A stretch of DNA of 64,000 bases from Cohnella terricola. GTDB taxonomy: Bacteria; Bacillota; Bacilli; Paenibacillales; Paenibacillaceae. A model generated the notes under the pieces. That model did not search any database. It was not told where the DNA came from and saw only the letters and a list, made by a program, of their open reading frames with translations. The stretch's first letter is position 1; every line of letters starts with the position of its first letter. Made by a program: the position numbers and the translations under genes. The stretch lies in assembly GCF_007786475.1 (NCBI RefSeq), contig NZ_VNJJ01000021.1, positions 1 to 64,000 on the forward strand, written 5' to 3'. This document shows positions 7,962 through 18,820 of this stretch, piece after piece.

Positions 7962-7997
7962 TCTATACTTATGACGCCAAGTTTGATACTAGGGCAA

Positions 7998-8042
7998 CAA
8001 AAAAACGCCTTTCTCTCCATATAGTATGGGAGAAAGGCGTTT
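7998..8042 (-). terminator. intrinsic terminator after rpsI
   Basis: A long stem (8004-8020 with 8026-8041, AACGCCTTTCTC paired with GAGAAAGGCGTT) is followed by a T-run on the minus strand. It closes the rplM-rpsI unit and insulates cysH. Confidence 0.92.
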
Positions 8043-8056
8043 CTGCCGGAACGATA

Positions 8057-8449
8057 TTAACGTTTCGAGAATTGCGGAGCGCGACGAGCGGCTTTCAAGC
8101 CGTATTTCTTACGTTCCTTCATACGAGGATCACGAGTCAGGAATCCAGCTTTCTTGAGCGCAGAGCGAAGCTCTGGATCCGCTTTAAGAAGAGCGCGGGA
8201 GATTCCGTGACGGATCGCGCCGGCTTGGCCGGACGTACCGCCGCCGTGAGCGAGTACAAGCACGTCGTACTTGCCTGTCGTCTCGGTCAGGTTCAACGGT
8301 TGTTTTACGATCAGCTTCAACGTTTCTACATCGAAGTAGTCGTTGATTTCGCGTTTGTTGATGACGATGCGGCCTTCACCCGGCACGAGGCGAACTCGCG
8401 CTACGGAGTGCTTGCGGCGACCCGTTCCTAAATATTGCACTTGAGCCAT
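8057..8449 (-). CDS. rpsI: 30S ribosomal protein S9
   Basis: This head protein of the small subunit has the basic C-terminal tail, ending FSKR, that contacts the P-site tRNA anticodon stem. The family pattern is clear: [16 protein letters not shown] at the start, [14 protein letters not shown] near residue 70, [16 protein letters not shown] near the end. Its 130 aa is standard. It is translated directly downstream of rplM, separated by 17 nt with its own AGGAGG, and followed by a strong terminator. Confidence 0.99.
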   Translation of the reverse strand: MAQVQYLGTGRRKHSVARVRLVPGEGRIVINKREINDYFDVETLKLIVKQPLNLTETTGKYDVLVLAHGGGTSGQAGAIRHGISRALLKADPELRSALKKAGFLTRDPRMKERKKYGLKAARRAPQFSKR

Positions 8450-8466
8450 TCGAAAGACCTCCTTTA

Positions 8467-8904
8467 TTATCCGCGAAGTTCGTAAACTTCAGGTTGTTGG
8501 GCTTGATGTGGATGTTCGCTGCCTGCGTACACTTTAAGTTTGCCTTGCAGTTGATGTCCCAGCTTGTTCTTAGGAAGCATGCCGTATACAGCCAACTCGA
8601 TAATGCGGGCAGGCTTTCTGTTCAGCATTTCCTGAGCGGTCGTTGTTTTCAATCCGCCTGGATAGTGGGAGTGCGTGTAGTATTTCTTTTGTTGCAGCTT
8701 CTTGCCTGTCAGAACGATCTTCTCTGCATTGATAACGACGACGAAATCGCCAGTATCGATGTGAGGAGTAAATTCCGGTTTATGTTTGCCGCGGATCAAA
8801 GCTGCGACTTCGCTGGCCAGACGACCGAGAGTCTTGCCTTCGGCGTCGATCACGTACCATTTGCGCTCGACTTCAAGCGGCTTAGCCATGTAAGTTGTAC
8901 GCAT
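8467..8904 (-). CDS. rplM: 50S ribosomal protein L13
   Basis: This early-assembly large-subunit protein is 145 aa long, as usual. Conserved motifs are [32 protein letters not shown] and HYPGGLK. An in-frame upstream extension exists but lies in the leader. AGGAGG at 8911-8916 decides the ATG. It is the first gene of the rplM-rpsI operon, with its own promoter and a folded leader that probably carries autogenous control. Confidence 0.98.
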   Translation of the reverse strand: MRTTYMAKPLEVERKWYVIDAEGKTLGRLASEVAALIRGKHKPEFTPHIDTGDFVVVINAEKIVLTGKKLQQKKYYTHSHYPGGLKTTTAQEMLNRKPARIIELAVYGMLPKNKLGHQLQGKLKVYAGSEHPHQAQQPEVYELRG

Positions 8905-9010
8905 GAAACATCCTCCTTCGGGTAATTTCCCTGCTTTTATATGGAACGTTAATCGCATTCGATTATCGTTCATGTTTGATTTATCTTGTTGGGGTATTGC
9001 CTGGTGCGAC

Positions 9011-9110
9011 GTGTTTGACTTGGATGTTGGAGAACGATCGAAGCCGTCTCCTTCAAACACACCAAAAGCGCGACATTTCTGCGCTGGGGCCGTGGGTAGC
9101 CACGCAGAAA
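9011..9110 (-). ncRNA. structured rplM leader (L13-leader-like)
   Basis: Between the promoter and rplM the transcript can form two stable hairpins. The first pairs TTTCTGCG with CGCAGAAA (plus-strand arms 9076-9083 and 9103-9110) right at the expected transcription start. The second is GTGTTTGA/TCAAACAC (arms 9011-9018 and 9053-9060) with an inner GGAGA/TCTCC (9029-9033, 9047-9051). Bacillus has a known L13 leader RNA at this position. Equivalence is inferred from location and folding, not from an alignment. Confidence 0.6.
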
Positions 9111-9121
9111 GCACAAAATTT

Positions 9122-9150
9122 ATTGTACATCAAAGCGGAGTGTTATGCAA
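9122..9150 (-). promoter_or_regulatory. sigma-A promoter of rplM-rpsI
   Basis: TTGCAT-N17-TACAAT lies on the minus strand just downstream of the truA stop codon. Transcription would begin around 9115, giving a leader of roughly 210 nt before rplM. Confidence 0.8.
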
Positions 9151-9190
9151 GCAAAGATTTGCAGGCTCAGCTCCGTTCAATCGTCCCAAC

Positions 9191-10024
9191 TTACTCACTT
9201 AAAGGAAGCGCCTCATAGACGACTTCCCATAGACTGAGACCTTGCGGCATGGCCGTCGGTCCTGCCTTCGAACGATCCCGAGCGGCTAGAATGCGCGCCA
9301 TATCCTCCGGAGTTCTCTTGCCTTCCCCGACTTGAACTAGCGTGCCGGCAATGATTCGCACCATATTATAAAGAAATCCCGTTCCCGTCACGTACAAATG
9401 AACGACGCCGCGCTGCTTTCCGACATAATGAATCTCATCCCAAGCGCGCCCGTATATCGGGTTAGCGTACAGACTCTCCTCCGATCCACTCTCGAGCTCG
9501 AGACTGGCCTTTAGAATCGTCCGTACGTGGCTCGGTTTGGTCGATAACGGCGACGTATACGACGTGAAGTCATGTTCGCCGATTAAGCAAGCCAGCCCTG
9601 CCTTCATTCCTTCGATATCCAGCGGCGTCGGATGATGGAACTCGTAACGTCTGCGAAAGAGATCCGGCGTTCGGTTGCAATTGATCGTGTATCGATACGT
9701 TTTATTCAAAGCATGATGTCTGGCGTGAAATTCGTCGGGAACGCCATAGACGCTCTGAACGACGATATCTCCCGGCAGCCGCGTATTGAGCGCGATTGCC
9801 CACCGTTCGATCGGGATACTCGATGACGTGAGGAAGTTAACGACTTGGCATCTGGCGTGCACTCCTGCGTCCGTCCTGCCGGAGCCCATTAACTTCACAT
9901 GCTCCCCGGACAAATGATAGATCGCCGCCTCCAGCTTATCCTGAATCGTATGGCCTCCGGGTTGGCATTGAAATCCCTGGTAGTCCGTGCCGTCGTAGCT
10001 GACGACGAGAGCGATATTACGCAC
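9191..10024 (-). CDS. truA: tRNA pseudouridine(38-40) synthase TruA
   Basis: TruA isomerises uridines 38-40 in the tRNA anticodon arm. The catalytic aspartate lies in GRTDAGVHA near residue 50, and the N-terminal VVSYDGTDYQGFQ is characteristic. The start is GTG: GGAGGGTG lies 6 nt upstream, whereas the longer in-frame extension has no ribosome site and overlaps the rplQ terminator region. The resulting 277 aa is in the normal range. It follows the terminator of the ribosomal superoperon and is probably read through from it. Confidence 0.95.
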   Translation of the reverse strand: MRNIALVVSYDGTDYQGFQCQPGGHTIQDKLEAAIYHLSGEHVKLMGSGRTDAGVHARCQVVNFLTSSSIPIERWAIALNTRLPGDIVVQSVYGVPDEFHARHHALNKTYRYTINCNRTPDLFRRRYEFHHPTPLDIEGMKAGLACLIGEHDFTSYTSPLSTKPSHVRTILKASLELESGSEESLYANPIYGRAWDEIHYVGKQRGVVHLYVTGTGFLYNMVRIIAGTLVQVGEGKRTPEDMARILAARDRSKAGPTAMPQGLSLWEVVYEALPLSE

Positions 10025-10082
10025 AGGCTCACCCTCCAAGCATAACGGAATCGCCGGTCTTACGCCGGCTGTCGCTGACCAC

Positions 10083-10122
10083 AAAAAAAGGATGATCCGA
10101 ATGCGGGATTCGGTCCATCCTT
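10083..10122 (-). terminator. intrinsic terminator after rplQ
   Basis: Stem arms 10088-10102 and 10108-10122 (AAGGATGGACCGAAT on the minus strand, nearly perfectly paired) are followed by seven T. This marks the end of the rpsJ-rplQ superoperon, before truA. Confidence 0.9.
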
Positions 10123-10135
10123 CTTTGCTCCGTTC

Positions 10136-10501
10136 TTACGCGCGATCCACGAGCTCGAGGTACACCATCGGAGCCGAATCTCCGCGACGAGGTCCGAGTT
10201 TCAAGATGCGAGTATATCCGCCTGGACGTTCCGCGTAGCGCGGAGCGATCTCGGAGAACAGTTTCTGGATGGCGTCTTGTTCGCCATCTAGGCTTTCGCG
10301 ACGAACGAATGCCGACACTTGACGGCGCGCGTGCAAGTCGCCGCGTTTCGCCAGCGTGATCAGACGTTCTGCGATAGAGCGAACTTCCTTGGCTTTCGCT
10401 TCGGTCGTTTGAATGCGCTCGTACAGGAACAGGTCGGTCGTCAGATCGCGAAAAAGAGCTTTCCGCGCGCTGGAGTCACGACTCAGTTTTTGATAGGCCA
10501 T
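10136..10501 (-). CDS. rplQ: 50S ribosomal protein L17
   Basis: This large-subunit protein near the polypeptide exit tunnel is 121 aa, the usual short Firmicutes form. Recognised by [20 protein letters not shown] at the start, RVx[20 protein letters not shown] in the middle and [19 protein letters not shown] near the end. It is the last gene of the superoperon, directly after rpoA and before a terminator. Confidence 0.99.
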   Translation of the reverse strand: MAYQKLSRDSSARKALFRDLTTDLFLYERIQTTEAKAKEVRSIAERLITLAKRGDLHARRQVSAFVRRESLDGEQDAIQKLFSEIAPRYAERPGGYTRILKLGPRRGDSAPMVYLELVDRA

Positions 10502-10522
10502 TTGTTTTTCCCCTCCTCGTTG

Positions 10523-11467
10523 CTATTCCTCGAAACGCAAGCCCAATCCGAGCTCTTCCAGCTTCTCTTGTACTTCCTCCAAAGACTTGCGGCCCAAGTT
10601 GCGAACCTTCATCATGTCTTCTTCGGTTTTCGTGATCAGCTCTTGCACGGTATTGATACCGGCGCGTTTCAAGCAGTTGTAAGAGCGAACGGAAAGATCG
10701 AGCTCTTCGATGGTCATCTCGAGCACTTTCTCTTTCTTGTCCTCTTCTTTTTCTTTCATCGTTTCGGTATCTTTAGCCTCATCCGTGAGCCCCACGAACA
10801 AGGATAAGTGATCGGTAAGGATCTTCGCGCCCAAGCTCACCGCTTCTTCAGGACGGATACTGCCATCGGTCCAAACTTCAAGCGTAAGCTTGTCATAGTT
10901 TGTAACTTGACCGACGCGCGTATTCTCGACCTGATAGTTCACGCGAGTAATTGGGGTATAGATCGAGTCGACCGGAATGACGCCGATCGGTTGATCTTCC
11001 TTCTTGTTCCGATCCGAAGGGACATAACCCCGTCCGACTCTGGCGAAAATGCGCATGTGCAGACGAGCTCCCGAAGCCAGGGTCGCAATATGCAGATCCG
11101 GATTCAGAATTTCTACGTCGCTATCCGCGCGAATGTCGCCAGCCGTAACGATGCCATCGCCTTCCGCATCGATCTCGAGCACTTTTTCCTCATCGGAGTG
11201 AATCTTCAGCGATAGACGCTTCAGATTGAGAATGATCTGAGTGACATCCTCGATAACTCCCGGAATCGTGGAAAATTCATGGAGAACGCCGTCAATCTGA
11301 ACCGACACGACGGCTGCGCCCGGTAAGGACGACAGCAGAATGCGGCGCAAAGAGTTGCCGAGCGTCATGCCGTATCCGCGTTCCAGCGGTTCTACGACGA
11401 AACGCCCGTATCTCTTATCGTCCTGAATTTCCACCGAATCGATTTTTGGTTTCTCGATCACTATCAT
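10523..11467 (-). CDS. rpoA: RNA polymerase subunit alpha
   Basis: The alpha subunit nucleates the polymerase core. The N-terminal domain (about 1-230) carries [20 protein letters not shown], the dimer and beta-contact region. The C-terminal domain (about 245-314) has [16 protein letters not shown] and [11 protein letters not shown], which bind UP-element DNA and activators. The 314-aa start is ATG at 11465-11467 behind AGGAGG. A longer in-frame extension has no support. The order rpsM-rpsK-rpoA-rplQ is the conserved alpha operon. Confidence 0.99.
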   Translation of the reverse strand: MIVIEKPKIDSVEIQDDKRYGRFVVEPLERGYGMTLGNSLRRILLSSLPGAAVVSVQIDGVLHEFSTIPGVIEDVTQIILNLKRLSLKIHSDEEKVLEIDAEGDGIVTAGDIRADSDVEILNPDLHIATLASGARLHMRIFARVGRGYVPSDRNKKEDQPIGVIPVDSIYTPITRVNYQVENTRVGQVTNYDKLTLEVWTDGSIRPEEAVSLGAKILTDHLSLFVGLTDEAKDTETMKEKEEDKKEKVLEMTIEELDLSVRSYNCLKRAGINTVQELITKTEEDMMKVRNLGRKSLEEVQEKLEELGLGLRFEE

Positions 11468-11636
11468 AACCAAAACCTCCTTCAAAACGTCGCTGACGTT
11501 GCCCATTGTACACCCAGGCCAATTGACCCGGCCTTTAACAAGGAGAAATGTTTATGGGGTAAACCGTGTAGTATGCCTAACCGTTACAACCATTATTCTC
11601 AAGTTGTTCTTGTTTGATACCACAACAGCAACGATG

Positions 11637-12035
11637 TTATACGCGGCGGCGCTTCGGAGGACGGCATCCGTTATGCGGGATTGGAGTGACGTCACGGATC
11701 ATGCTGACTTCAAGACCTGCAGCTTGCAACGAACGAATCGCGGCTTCGCGGCCTGCGCCAGGACCTTTAACGGACACTTCAACCAAACGCATGCCGTGTT
11801 CCATTGCAGCGCGGGCTGCAGATTCGGCTGCCATTTGTGCAGCGAACGGCGTGCTCTTACGGGAGCCCTTAAAGCCAAGGTTACCCGAGCTAGCCCAGGA
11901 AACCGCGTTTCCATGCGGATCCGTAATCGTCACGATTGTATTGTTAAACGTGGAACGGATATGTGCCACGCCGGAATCAATATTCTTCCGATCACGACGC
12001 TTGGTACGAACGACTTTTTTGCCCTTTTGTGCCAT
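11637..12035 (-). CDS. rpsK: 30S ribosomal protein S11
   Basis: This platform protein contributes to the mRNA exit and E-site region. It contains [44 protein letters not shown] and the C-terminal [13 protein letters not shown] basic tail. Its 132 aa is normal. It lies between rpsM and rpoA, with a 168-nt gap to rpoA in which no gene is seen. Confidence 0.99.
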   Translation of the reverse strand: MAQKGKKVVRTKRRDRKNIDSGVAHIRSTFNNTIVTITDPHGNAVSWASSGNLGFKGSRKSTPFAAQMAAESAARAAMEHGMRLVEVSVKGPGAGREAAIRSLQAAGLEVSMIRDVTPIPHNGCRPPKRRRV

Positions 12036-12053
12036 GTTTGTTAACCCCCCTTA

Positions 12054-12422
12054 TTACTTCTTCTTGTTCGCTACCGTACGACGCGGACCTTTGCGTGTAC
12101 GTGCGTTCGTCTTCGAACGTTGTCCGCGAACCGGCAGACCGCGGCGGTGACGGATGCCTCGATAGCAGCCGATTTCAATCAGCCGTTTGATGTTTAGTGC
12201 AATCTCGCGACGAAGGTCGCCTTCGACTTTCACTTCTTTGTCGATCGTTTCGCGAAGACGAGCCAGCTCATCTTCCGTCAGATCGCGAACGCGAGTGTCG
12301 GGATTGACGCCCGTGGACGTCAGAACCTTCTGAGAAGTGGATTTACCGATTCCGAAGATGTACGTCAGAGCGATTTCCACGCGCTTGTCGCGCGGGAGGT
12401 CAACACCAGATATACGTGCCAT
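12054..12422 (-). CDS. rpsM: 30S ribosomal protein S13
   Basis: This head protein forms intersubunit bridges to 23S rRNA and L5. It begins [20 protein letters not shown] and ends with the basic [17 protein letters not shown] tail that reaches the P-site tRNA. An upstream in-frame ATG overlaps the ribosome site; AGGAGG at 12434-12439 supports the inner ATG, giving 122 aa, the family norm. Confidence 0.99.
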   Translation of the reverse strand: MARISGVDLPRDKRVEIALTYIFGIGKSTSQKVLTSTGVNPDTRVRDLTEDELARLRETIDKEVKVEGDLRREIALNIKRLIEIGCYRGIRHRRGLPVRGQRSKTNARTRKGPRRTVANKKK

Positions 12423-12445
12423 TAATGGGGGCACCTCCTTCTATA

Positions 12446-12809
<364 letters not shown>

Positions 12810-12870
12810 CGTCATTCTCCTTTCTCTACAGCATGCATTTCAGTGCGCCCGGCTGTGCGTCGTTGTGCGA

Positions 12871-13215
12871 TCACGAGTCGGTTGTCACGCGCGAGATCGA
12901 TGCTGCGGAGTCGTGCTCTTGCATCTCGGCCTGAGCAAGCCTCTGTTCGATTTGGCCGATCGCGTGCCGAATTTTTGCATTCGTTACGCGGCCGGTTTCG
13001 CGAAGACTGTTCGCGACCTCTTCGCTTCGGGTGCCGAGCGGTTCGAGATGCAGCACGTTTTTGCGTTTGGGCCGATCGAACCGGCGTTTATCGCCGTCGG
13101 CTACAAGCGCAAATCGTTCTTCGACCAAGGCGATGACTATCGCTAGCTCCCCTTCGTCTCTTCCGCGCCGGCTTCTCACGATATCTCCGGGCGTTAGCTT
13201 CACGTTTACCGTCAT
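12871..13215 (-). CDS. KOW-domain RNA-binding protein (L14e-like)
   Basis: The N-terminal KOW motif (PGDIVRSRRGRDEGELAIVI) resembles the L14e/KOW-type proteins encoded between map and infA in Bacillus and Paenibacillus. A ribosome-associated role is expected but not proven. The C-terminal half is charged and helical. A GTG at 13224 directly follows the map stop codon, but AGGTG spaced 6 nt before the ATG at 13215 makes that start more likely, giving 114 aa. Confidence 0.85.
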   Translation of the reverse strand: MTVNVKLTPGDIVRSRRGRDEGELAIVIALVEERFALVADGDKRRFDRPKRKNVLHLEPLGTRSEEVANSLRETGRVTNAKIRHAIGQIEQRLAQAEMQEHDSAASISRVTTDS

Positions 13216-13224
13216 ATCATTCAC

Positions 13225-13977
13225 CTAGCTTGACGCACGAGTTAGAATCTCGTACCCGTCTTCGGTTACGGCAACCGTATGCTCGAAATGCGCGCACAGG
13301 GATCCATCCACCGTGACGACTGTCCAGTTATCGGATAGAGTCTTCACGTAACGTTCTCCTATATTAACCATTGGTTCGATTGCCAGAGTCATTCCGGGTT
13401 TAAGACGCGGCCCGCGATCGGGCGATCCGTAGTTCGGAATTTGCGGTTCCTCGTGAAGTTCGGCTCCTACGCCGTGTCCGACATACTCCCTCACAACCGA
13501 GAATCCCGCCTCTTCGATCACTTTCTGAATCGCATGAGATACGGTGAACAGCCTCACATCGGGACGTACAAGCTCCAAACCTGCATAGAGGGAAGCTTCC
13601 GTTACGTCGAGTAGCCGCTGCGCTTCGTCGGATATTTGTCCGACTCCGTATGTCCATGCGGAATCTCCATGATAACCTTGGTACTGTGCGCCGATGTCGA
13701 TGCTGATGATATCGCCTTCTACTAACTTCCGTGGACCGGGGAACCCATGAACGAGTTCCTCATTCGTAGAAGCGCATATGCTGGCGGGAAAACCGTTATA
13801 ACCTTTGAAAGAGGGAACGGCACCTTGGCTTCGAATGAACGAATCGGCGATCCGGTCCAGTTCGGCGGTTGTGATCCCGGGAACGATCGCTTGTTTCATC
13901 AAGCGATGCGTCTCCGCCACAATCCGTCCCGCCTCGCGCATCAAGTTTAACTCTTTCTCAGACTTGATTACGATCAT
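13225..13977 (-). CDS. map: methionine aminopeptidase, type I
   Basis: This removes the initiator Met from nascent proteins. All five metal ligands of the pita-bread fold are visible: D94 (SIDIGA), D105 (GDSAW), H168 (GHGVG), E201 (AIEPM) and E232 (FEHTV). At 250 aa it is a stand-alone type Ia enzyme without an N-terminal zinc extension. It is encoded between adk and the KOW protein, with only a 6-nt gap after adk. Confidence 0.98.
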   Translation of the reverse strand: MIVIKSEKELNLMREAGRIVAETHRLMKQAIVPGITTAELDRIADSFIRSQGAVPSFKGYNGFPASICASTNEELVHGFPGPRKLVEGDIISIDIGAQYQGYHGDSAWTYGVGQISDEAQRLLDVTEASLYAGLELVRPDVRLFTVSHAIQKVIEEAGFSVVREYVGHGVGAELHEEPQIPNYGSPDRGPRLKPGMTLAIEPMVNIGERYVKTLSDNWTVVTVDGSLCAHFEHTVAVTEDGYEILTRASS

Positions 13978-13983
13978 GGCCGA

Positions 13984-14655
<672 letters not shown>

Positions 14656-15954
14656 TTACTTATTGATAAACCCTTTGTAGTGGCGTTTGATCAATTGACT
14701 TTCGATTTGTTTCATCGTCTCCAGAGCAACCCCGATGACGATAAGCAGCGACGTACCGCCCACTTTCACCGAGTCAGGCAATCCGGCAAGCGTACCGAAG
14801 AAGATTGGAATGACAGAGATAATCGCCAAGAACATCGCACCCGCTAACGTGATGCGCGTGATGACTCTTGTCAGGAATCCCTGCGTCGGTTTACCTGGAC
14901 GAATGCCCGGGATGTAACCGCCGTTTTTCTTCATGTTGTCCGCCAACTGCTGAGGATTGAACTGAACGAAGGTGTAGAAGAAAGTGAAACCGATGATCAA
15001 TAGAACGTACAACACCATACCAAGCGGTTTGCTGTAACTCATGTTCGTGATGATCCAATGAGCCCAAGGCTGATTGGCAAAGAATCCAGCAATCGTAACC
15101 GGGAACATCAGAAGCGATATTGCGAAGATGACCGGGATTACGCCGGCGCCATTCACTTTAAGCGGAATGTGCGTCGATTGGCCGCCGTACATTTTCTGTC
15201 CGACTACCCGTTTCGCGTACTGTACCGGAATCTTGCGAACGCCCTGTTGGATGAAGATGACGCCTGCGATAATCAGGATGATTACCAACAAGATAATGAT
15301 CATCTTCACGATGTTCAGGAACACTTGATCCCCATCCACGAATTGGCTTGCATAGATATCGCGTGCATGTTTTGGAATAGCCGCGACGATCGCCGCGAAG
15401 ATCAAGATCGAGATACCGTTGCCGATACCTTTCTCGTTGATCTGTTCTCCCATCCACATGAGGAACGCGGTACCAGCCGTCAATACGATCGCAATCATAA
15501 GATACGTTGCGACGTTCGGATCGATGACCATTTCGTAGCTGTACATCCGGTTAAAGCCGATCGCCGTAGCGAAAGCTTGGATAAGTCCCAAAATAATCGT
15601 ACCGTAACGAGTAATTTGAGCCAGCTTCCGCTTGCCGTTCTCGCCTTCTTTCTGCCATTCCGAGAACTTCGGAATAACGTCCATGGAAAGGAGCTGAACG
15701 ATAATCGATGCCGTGATGTACGGGGTAATGCCAAGAGCAAAGATGGAGAAGTTAAACAACGCACCACCGGAGAACGTGTTCAGAAGGCCGAACAGGTTTG
15801 TGCCCTGTTCGTTGGCCATCGTCAGAACGTCCTTGTTAATGTTCGGGACCGGAATAAAGGAACCGATTCGATATACGAACAGGATGAAAAGAGTGAAGAG
15901 GATCCTCTTACGAAGGTCCTCGACTTTCCAAATGTTTGTTACGGTCGCGAACAT
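14656..15954 (-). CDS. secY: protein translocase subunit SecY
   Basis: This is the central channel of the Sec translocon, with ten predicted membrane segments over 432 aa. Conserved features include RIGSFIPVP near the start, the plug-region FSGGALFNFSIFALGI, and NPQQLADNMKKNGGYIPGIRPG in the cytoplasmic loop that contacts SecA and the ribosome. Its ATG overlaps the rplO stop codon (TAATG), indicating translational coupling. Confidence 0.99.
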   Translation of the reverse strand: MFATVTNIWKVEDLRKRILFTLFILFVYRIGSFIPVPNINKDVLTMANEQGTNLFGLLNTFSGGALFNFSIFALGITPYITASIIVQLLSMDVIPKFSEWQKEGENGKRKLAQITRYGTIILGLIQAFATAIGFNRMYSYEMVIDPNVATYLMIAIVLTAGTAFLMWMGEQINEKGIGNGISILIFAAIVAAIPKHARDIYASQFVDGDQVFLNIVKMIIILLVIILIIAGVIFIQQGVRKIPVQYAKRVVGQKMYGGQSTHIPLKVNGAGVIPVIFAISLLMFPVTIAGFFANQPWAHWIITNMSYSKPLGMVLYVLLIIGFTFFYTFVQFNPQQLADNMKKNGGYIPGIRPGKPTQGFLTRVITRITLAGAMFLAIISVIPIFFGTLAGLPDSVKVGGTSLLIVIGVALETMKQIESQLIKRHYKGFINK

Positions 15955-16397
15955 TAGATCACCTCGGTTTTACCGCCGGCGGCTTGAATTTTATCTGCTG
16001 CAGACTGAGAGAACTTATGAGCTTTAACAGTCAGCTGCACGTTCAAATCGCCATTGCCCAGAATTTTAATTCCGTCTTTCGGATTTTTCAGTATGCCTTC
16101 GCTCAGAAGCAATTCTGGTGTTACTTCCGTACCGGCCGCAAAACGGTTCAACTGATCAAGATTAACGATCGCGAATACCGTTGCGAAACGGTCATTGTTG
16201 AATCCGCGCTTAGGTACCCGACGGTACAACGGGTTTTGACCACCCTCGAAACCGGGACGAACTCCGCCTCCGGAACGAGCGTTTTGCCCTTTGTGACCGC
16301 GACCGGATGTTTTGCCGAGACCGCTGCCGGCGCCGCGTCCCACACGTTTGCGTGTAAACTTGGAGCCTTCGTTCGGAGATAGCTCATGCAATTTCAT
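15954..16397 (-). CDS. rplO: 50S ribosomal protein L15
   Basis: This is a late-binding large-subunit assembly protein. It has the Gly/Lys/Arg-rich N-terminal extension [19 protein letters not shown] and a globular C-terminal half. The inner ATG giving MKLHELSP is chosen because AGGAGG (16409-16414) lies 11 nt upstream. The longer reading frame would start inside that site. It is 147 aa long. Confidence 0.99.
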   Translation of the reverse strand: MKLHELSPNEGSKFTRKRVGRGAGSGLGKTSGRGHKGQNARSGGGVRPGFEGGQNPLYRRVPKRGFNNDRFATVFAIVNLDQLNRFAAGTEVTPELLLSEGILKNPKDGIKILGNGDLNVQLTVKAHKFSQSAADKIQAAGGKTEVI

Positions 16398-16439
16398 CGT
16401 ACGTCGCACCTCCTTGAGAATTATGCTGGATTAATCTTC

Positions 16440-16619
16440 TTAAACTTCTTTAACTTGAATCAGGTGACTAACCGTATTGATCATGCCGCGAGTCGCGACA
16501 TTGTCTTCTCTTACTACGGACGAATGCAGCTTTCCGAGTCCAAGAGATTTCACCGTTTGGCGTTGATTCTCTGGACGGCCGATCAAGCTGCGAACGAGGG
16601 TAATCTGAAGCTGTGCCAT
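16440..16619 (-). CDS. rpmD: 50S ribosomal protein L30
   Basis: This is a 59-aa ribosomal protein beginning [16 protein letters not shown] and containing [15 protein letters not shown] and [12 protein letters not shown], the standard short bacterial L30. GGAGGGG precedes the ATG. The position between rpsE and rplO is the conserved spc-operon position. It was translated by hand because it is below common ORF cut-offs. Confidence 0.98.
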   Translation of the reverse strand: MAQLQITLVRSLIGRPENQRQTVKSLGLGKLHSSVVREDNVATRGMINTVSHLIQVKEV

Positions 16620-16632
16620 CTGTTTCCCCTCC

Positions 16633-17130
16633 TTAACGGAATAGCTCTGCTACGGTTTTGCCGCGCAGTTTCGCTACGTCTTCAGCGCGTTTGAGGCGGG
16701 ATAACCCTTCCAACGTCGCATTGACCATGTTAATGGAGTTGGAGGATCCCAGCGATTTCGTCAAAATATCGCCGACTCCAGCCAGTTCGAGCACCGCGCG
16801 GACAGGACCGCCCGCGATAACGCCCGTACCTTCAGATGCTGGTTTCAGCAACACTTTGCCGGCGCCGAAACTTCCCGTAACGGCATGCGGAATGGTTGTT
16901 CCAACGAGTGGTACGAAAACAAGATTTTTCTTAGCGTCATCGACGCCTTTGCGGATTGCGTCAGGAACTTCGGAAGCTTTACCGATGCCCGCGCCAACCC
17001 AGCCTTTGCCGTCGCCGACAACGACGAGTGCGCTAAAGCTAAAGCGACGTCCGCCCTTGACGACTTTGGAGACACGGTTGATTTGCACCATTTTCTCCGT
17101 AAGTTCCAATGTGTTCGGATCTACACGCAA
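16633..17130 (-). CDS. rpsE: 30S ribosomal protein S5
   Basis: This small-subunit protein at the S4-S5 interface affects decoding accuracy and mRNA entry. It has the dsRBD-like N-terminal half with [24 protein letters not shown]-type sequence and the C-terminal domain with [18 protein letters not shown] and [15 protein letters not shown]. Its 165 aa is normal. No alteration is evident in the loop region associated with spectinomycin resistance (VVKGGRR is intact). Confidence 0.99.
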   Translation of the reverse strand: MRVDPNTLELTEKMVQINRVSKVVKGGRRFSFSALVVVGDGKGWVGAGIGKASEVPDAIRKGVDDAKKNLVFVPLVGTTIPHAVTGSFGAGKVLLKPASEGTGVIAGGPVRAVLELAGVGDILTKSLGSSNSINMVNATLEGLSRLKRAEDVAKLRGKTVAELFR

Positions 17131-17160
17131 GTCGTTTACCTCCTTGTGCTCAAAAGTGAA

Positions 17161-17532
17161 TTAAAACTGTAAACCGGCTTCGCGTGCAGCATCCGCCAGT
17201 GCTTGAATACGTCCGTGATACAGGTAACCGCCACGGTCGAACACGACGTTCTCGTGTCCTTTATCCTTAGCGCGCTTAGCGATCAGCTCGCCAACTTTAC
17301 GCGCAGATTCCACGTTGCCGCCGTTTCCGATTCCAGCAAGTTCTTTGTCAACCGTCGATGCGCTTGCCAGCGTGACGCCTTGAACGTCATCGATCAGTTG
17401 AGCATAGATATGCTTGGAAGAACGAAACACGGACAGACGTGGACGTTCACTTGTCCCGCTGATTTTCTTACGTACCCGAAGGTGTCTTTTCAGACGCGCT
17501 TTGTTCTTATCGGCTTTCGTAATCATCCGCAT
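17161..17532 (-). CDS. rplR: 50S ribosomal protein L18
   Basis: This is a 5S rRNA-binding protein. It carries [16 protein letters not shown], the [20 protein letters not shown] segment and the C-terminal [20 protein letters not shown]. The ATG at 17532 has GGGAG spaced 6 nt away. The ATG two codons in (MITKADKN) matches the B. subtilis start and is an equally common annotation, so the start is uncertain by 6 nt. Confidence 0.97.
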   Translation of the reverse strand: MRMITKADKNKARLKRHLRVRKKISGTSERPRLSVFRSSKHIYAQLIDDVQGVTLASASTVDKELAGIGNGGNVESARKVGELIAKRAKDKGHENVVFDRGGYLYHGRIQALADAAREAGLQF

Positions 17533-17581
17533 TGTTCACTCCCTTCAAATTTGACTTAAGCGGCTTTAAGCCGCGTTAAGC

Positions 17582-18124
17582 TTACTTCTTCTTACCTGCT
17601 TTACCTTCTTTACGGATAATGCGCTCGCCTTCGTACTTGATTCCTTTACCTTTGTAAGGCTCAGGCTCGCGTACGGAGCGGATCTTAGCCGCAGTTGCGC
17701 CGACAAGCTCCTTGTCGATGCCTTTAACGATGATTTTGTTCTGAGCAGGAACGTCGAATTCGATGCCGCTCTCAGGAACAAACTCAACCGGATGGGAGTA
17801 ACCAACGTTCAATACCAGCTTCTCGCCGGATTTGCTTGCGCGGTAACCTACCCCGACCAGTTCAAGGTTTCTAGCATAACCTTCGGTTACGCCGTTGACC
17901 ATGTTCGCAACGACGCTGCGAGTCGTTCCGTGCAACGCACGGTGAAGTTTATTGTCGGAAGGACGTTCAACAGTGATGACGTCGGCTTCGTATGTGACTT
18001 TCATATCGCTGTGAAGCGTGCGGGACAAAGTTCCTTTCGGTCCTTTGACCGTAATGACGTTGCTGTCCAGGTTCACGTTCACGCCGTTAGGCACCTGAAT
18101 CGGTTTGCGTCCAATACGGGACAT
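17582..18124 (-). CDS. rplF: 50S ribosomal protein L6
   Basis: This two-domain protein sits near the factor-binding site and sarcin-ricin loop. It begins [16 protein letters not shown] and has the signature [14 protein letters not shown] near the C-terminus. The 180-aa length is normal. GGAGG precedes the ATG. Its order between rpsH and rplR is conserved. Confidence 0.99.
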   Translation of the reverse strand: MSRIGRKPIQVPNGVNVNLDSNVITVKGPKGTLSRTLHSDMKVTYEADVITVERPSDNKLHRALHGTTRSVVANMVNGVTEGYARNLELVGVGYRASKSGEKLVLNVGYSHPVEFVPESGIEFDVPAQNKIIVKGIDKELVGATAAKIRSVREPEPYKGKGIKYEGERIIRKEGKAGKKK

Positions 18125-18154
18125 GGGTACACCTCCAATCGTGTGACAGTTAAA

Positions 18155-18553
18155 TTACCAAACGTAGCAAAGCACTTCGCCGCCGGATTTCCCTTGACGG
18201 GCTTCCTTGTCGGTGATGATGCCTTTGGATGTGGAAATGATCGCGATGCCGAGGCCACCCAACACGCGCGGTACTTCAGTAGATTTCGTGTATACGCGCA
18301 AGCCAGGCTTGCTAATGCGTTTAAGACCCGTGATAACGCGCTCGTTGTTCGGTCCGTATTTCAGGAAAATGCGGATCAAACCTTGCTTGTTATCTTCGAC
18401 ATATTCAGCGTCGCGGATAAAGCCTTCACGTTTCAGGATTTCAGCAATTTGCTTCTTCACCGTAGACGCAGGCAATTCCACCGACTCATGACGCACCAGA
18501 TTCGCGTTGCGAATGCGCGTCAACATATCTGCAATTGGATCAGACATAACCAT
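18155..18553 (-). CDS. rpsH: 30S ribosomal protein S8
   Basis: This is a primary binder of the 16S central domain and, in E. coli, the autogenous regulator of the spc operon. The motifs [27 protein letters not shown] and GGEVLCYVW are present over 132 aa. The first ATG has AGGAGG 8 nt upstream and gives the MVMSDP start also seen in B. subtilis. Confidence 0.99.
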   Translation of the reverse strand: MVMSDPIADMLTRIRNANLVRHESVELPASTVKKQIAEILKREGFIRDAEYVEDNKQGLIRIFLKYGPNNERVITGLKRISKPGLRVYTKSTEVPRVLGGLGIAIISTSKGIITDKEARQGKSGGEVLCYVW

Positions 18554-18583
18554 GGGGTAAACCTCCTTCCCGAACTAGGTTGA

Positions 18584-18769
18584 TTACCAGCTCGCCTTTT
18601 TAACGCCAGGAATCTGGCCCTTATATGCCAACTCGCGGAAACAGATCCGGCAGATCTTGAATTTTTGCAAAACGGAATGCGGACGACCGCAACGTTCGCA
18701 ACGCGTGTAAGCTTGGACTTTAAACTTCGGCGCGCGTTGTTGCTTGATTTTCATCGACGTTTTTGCCAC
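18584..18769 (-). CDS. rpsN: 30S ribosomal protein S14, type Z (zinc form)
   Basis: This 61-aa S14 has two CxxC pairs (CERCG near residue 24 and CRICF near residue 40) that bind zinc, and ends IPGVKKASW. This is the zinc-containing paralogue that Firmicutes encode in the spc operon. A zinc-independent longer S14, if present, would be elsewhere in the genome. Confidence 0.99.
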   Translation of the reverse strand: MAKTSMKIKQQRAPKFKVQAYTRCERCGRPHSVLQKFKICRICFRELAYKGQIPGVKKASW

Positions 18770-18820
18770 TTGCTTTCACACCTCCATTAGGTAACCTTTT
18801 GCTAATTGACCGGGTTATCG

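Noticed and set aside
7933-8042. Possible S-box or other riboswitch upstream of cysH
   Set aside because: The promoter to start-codon distance is only about 50 nt and the only strong hairpin belongs to the rpsI terminator upstream of the promoter.
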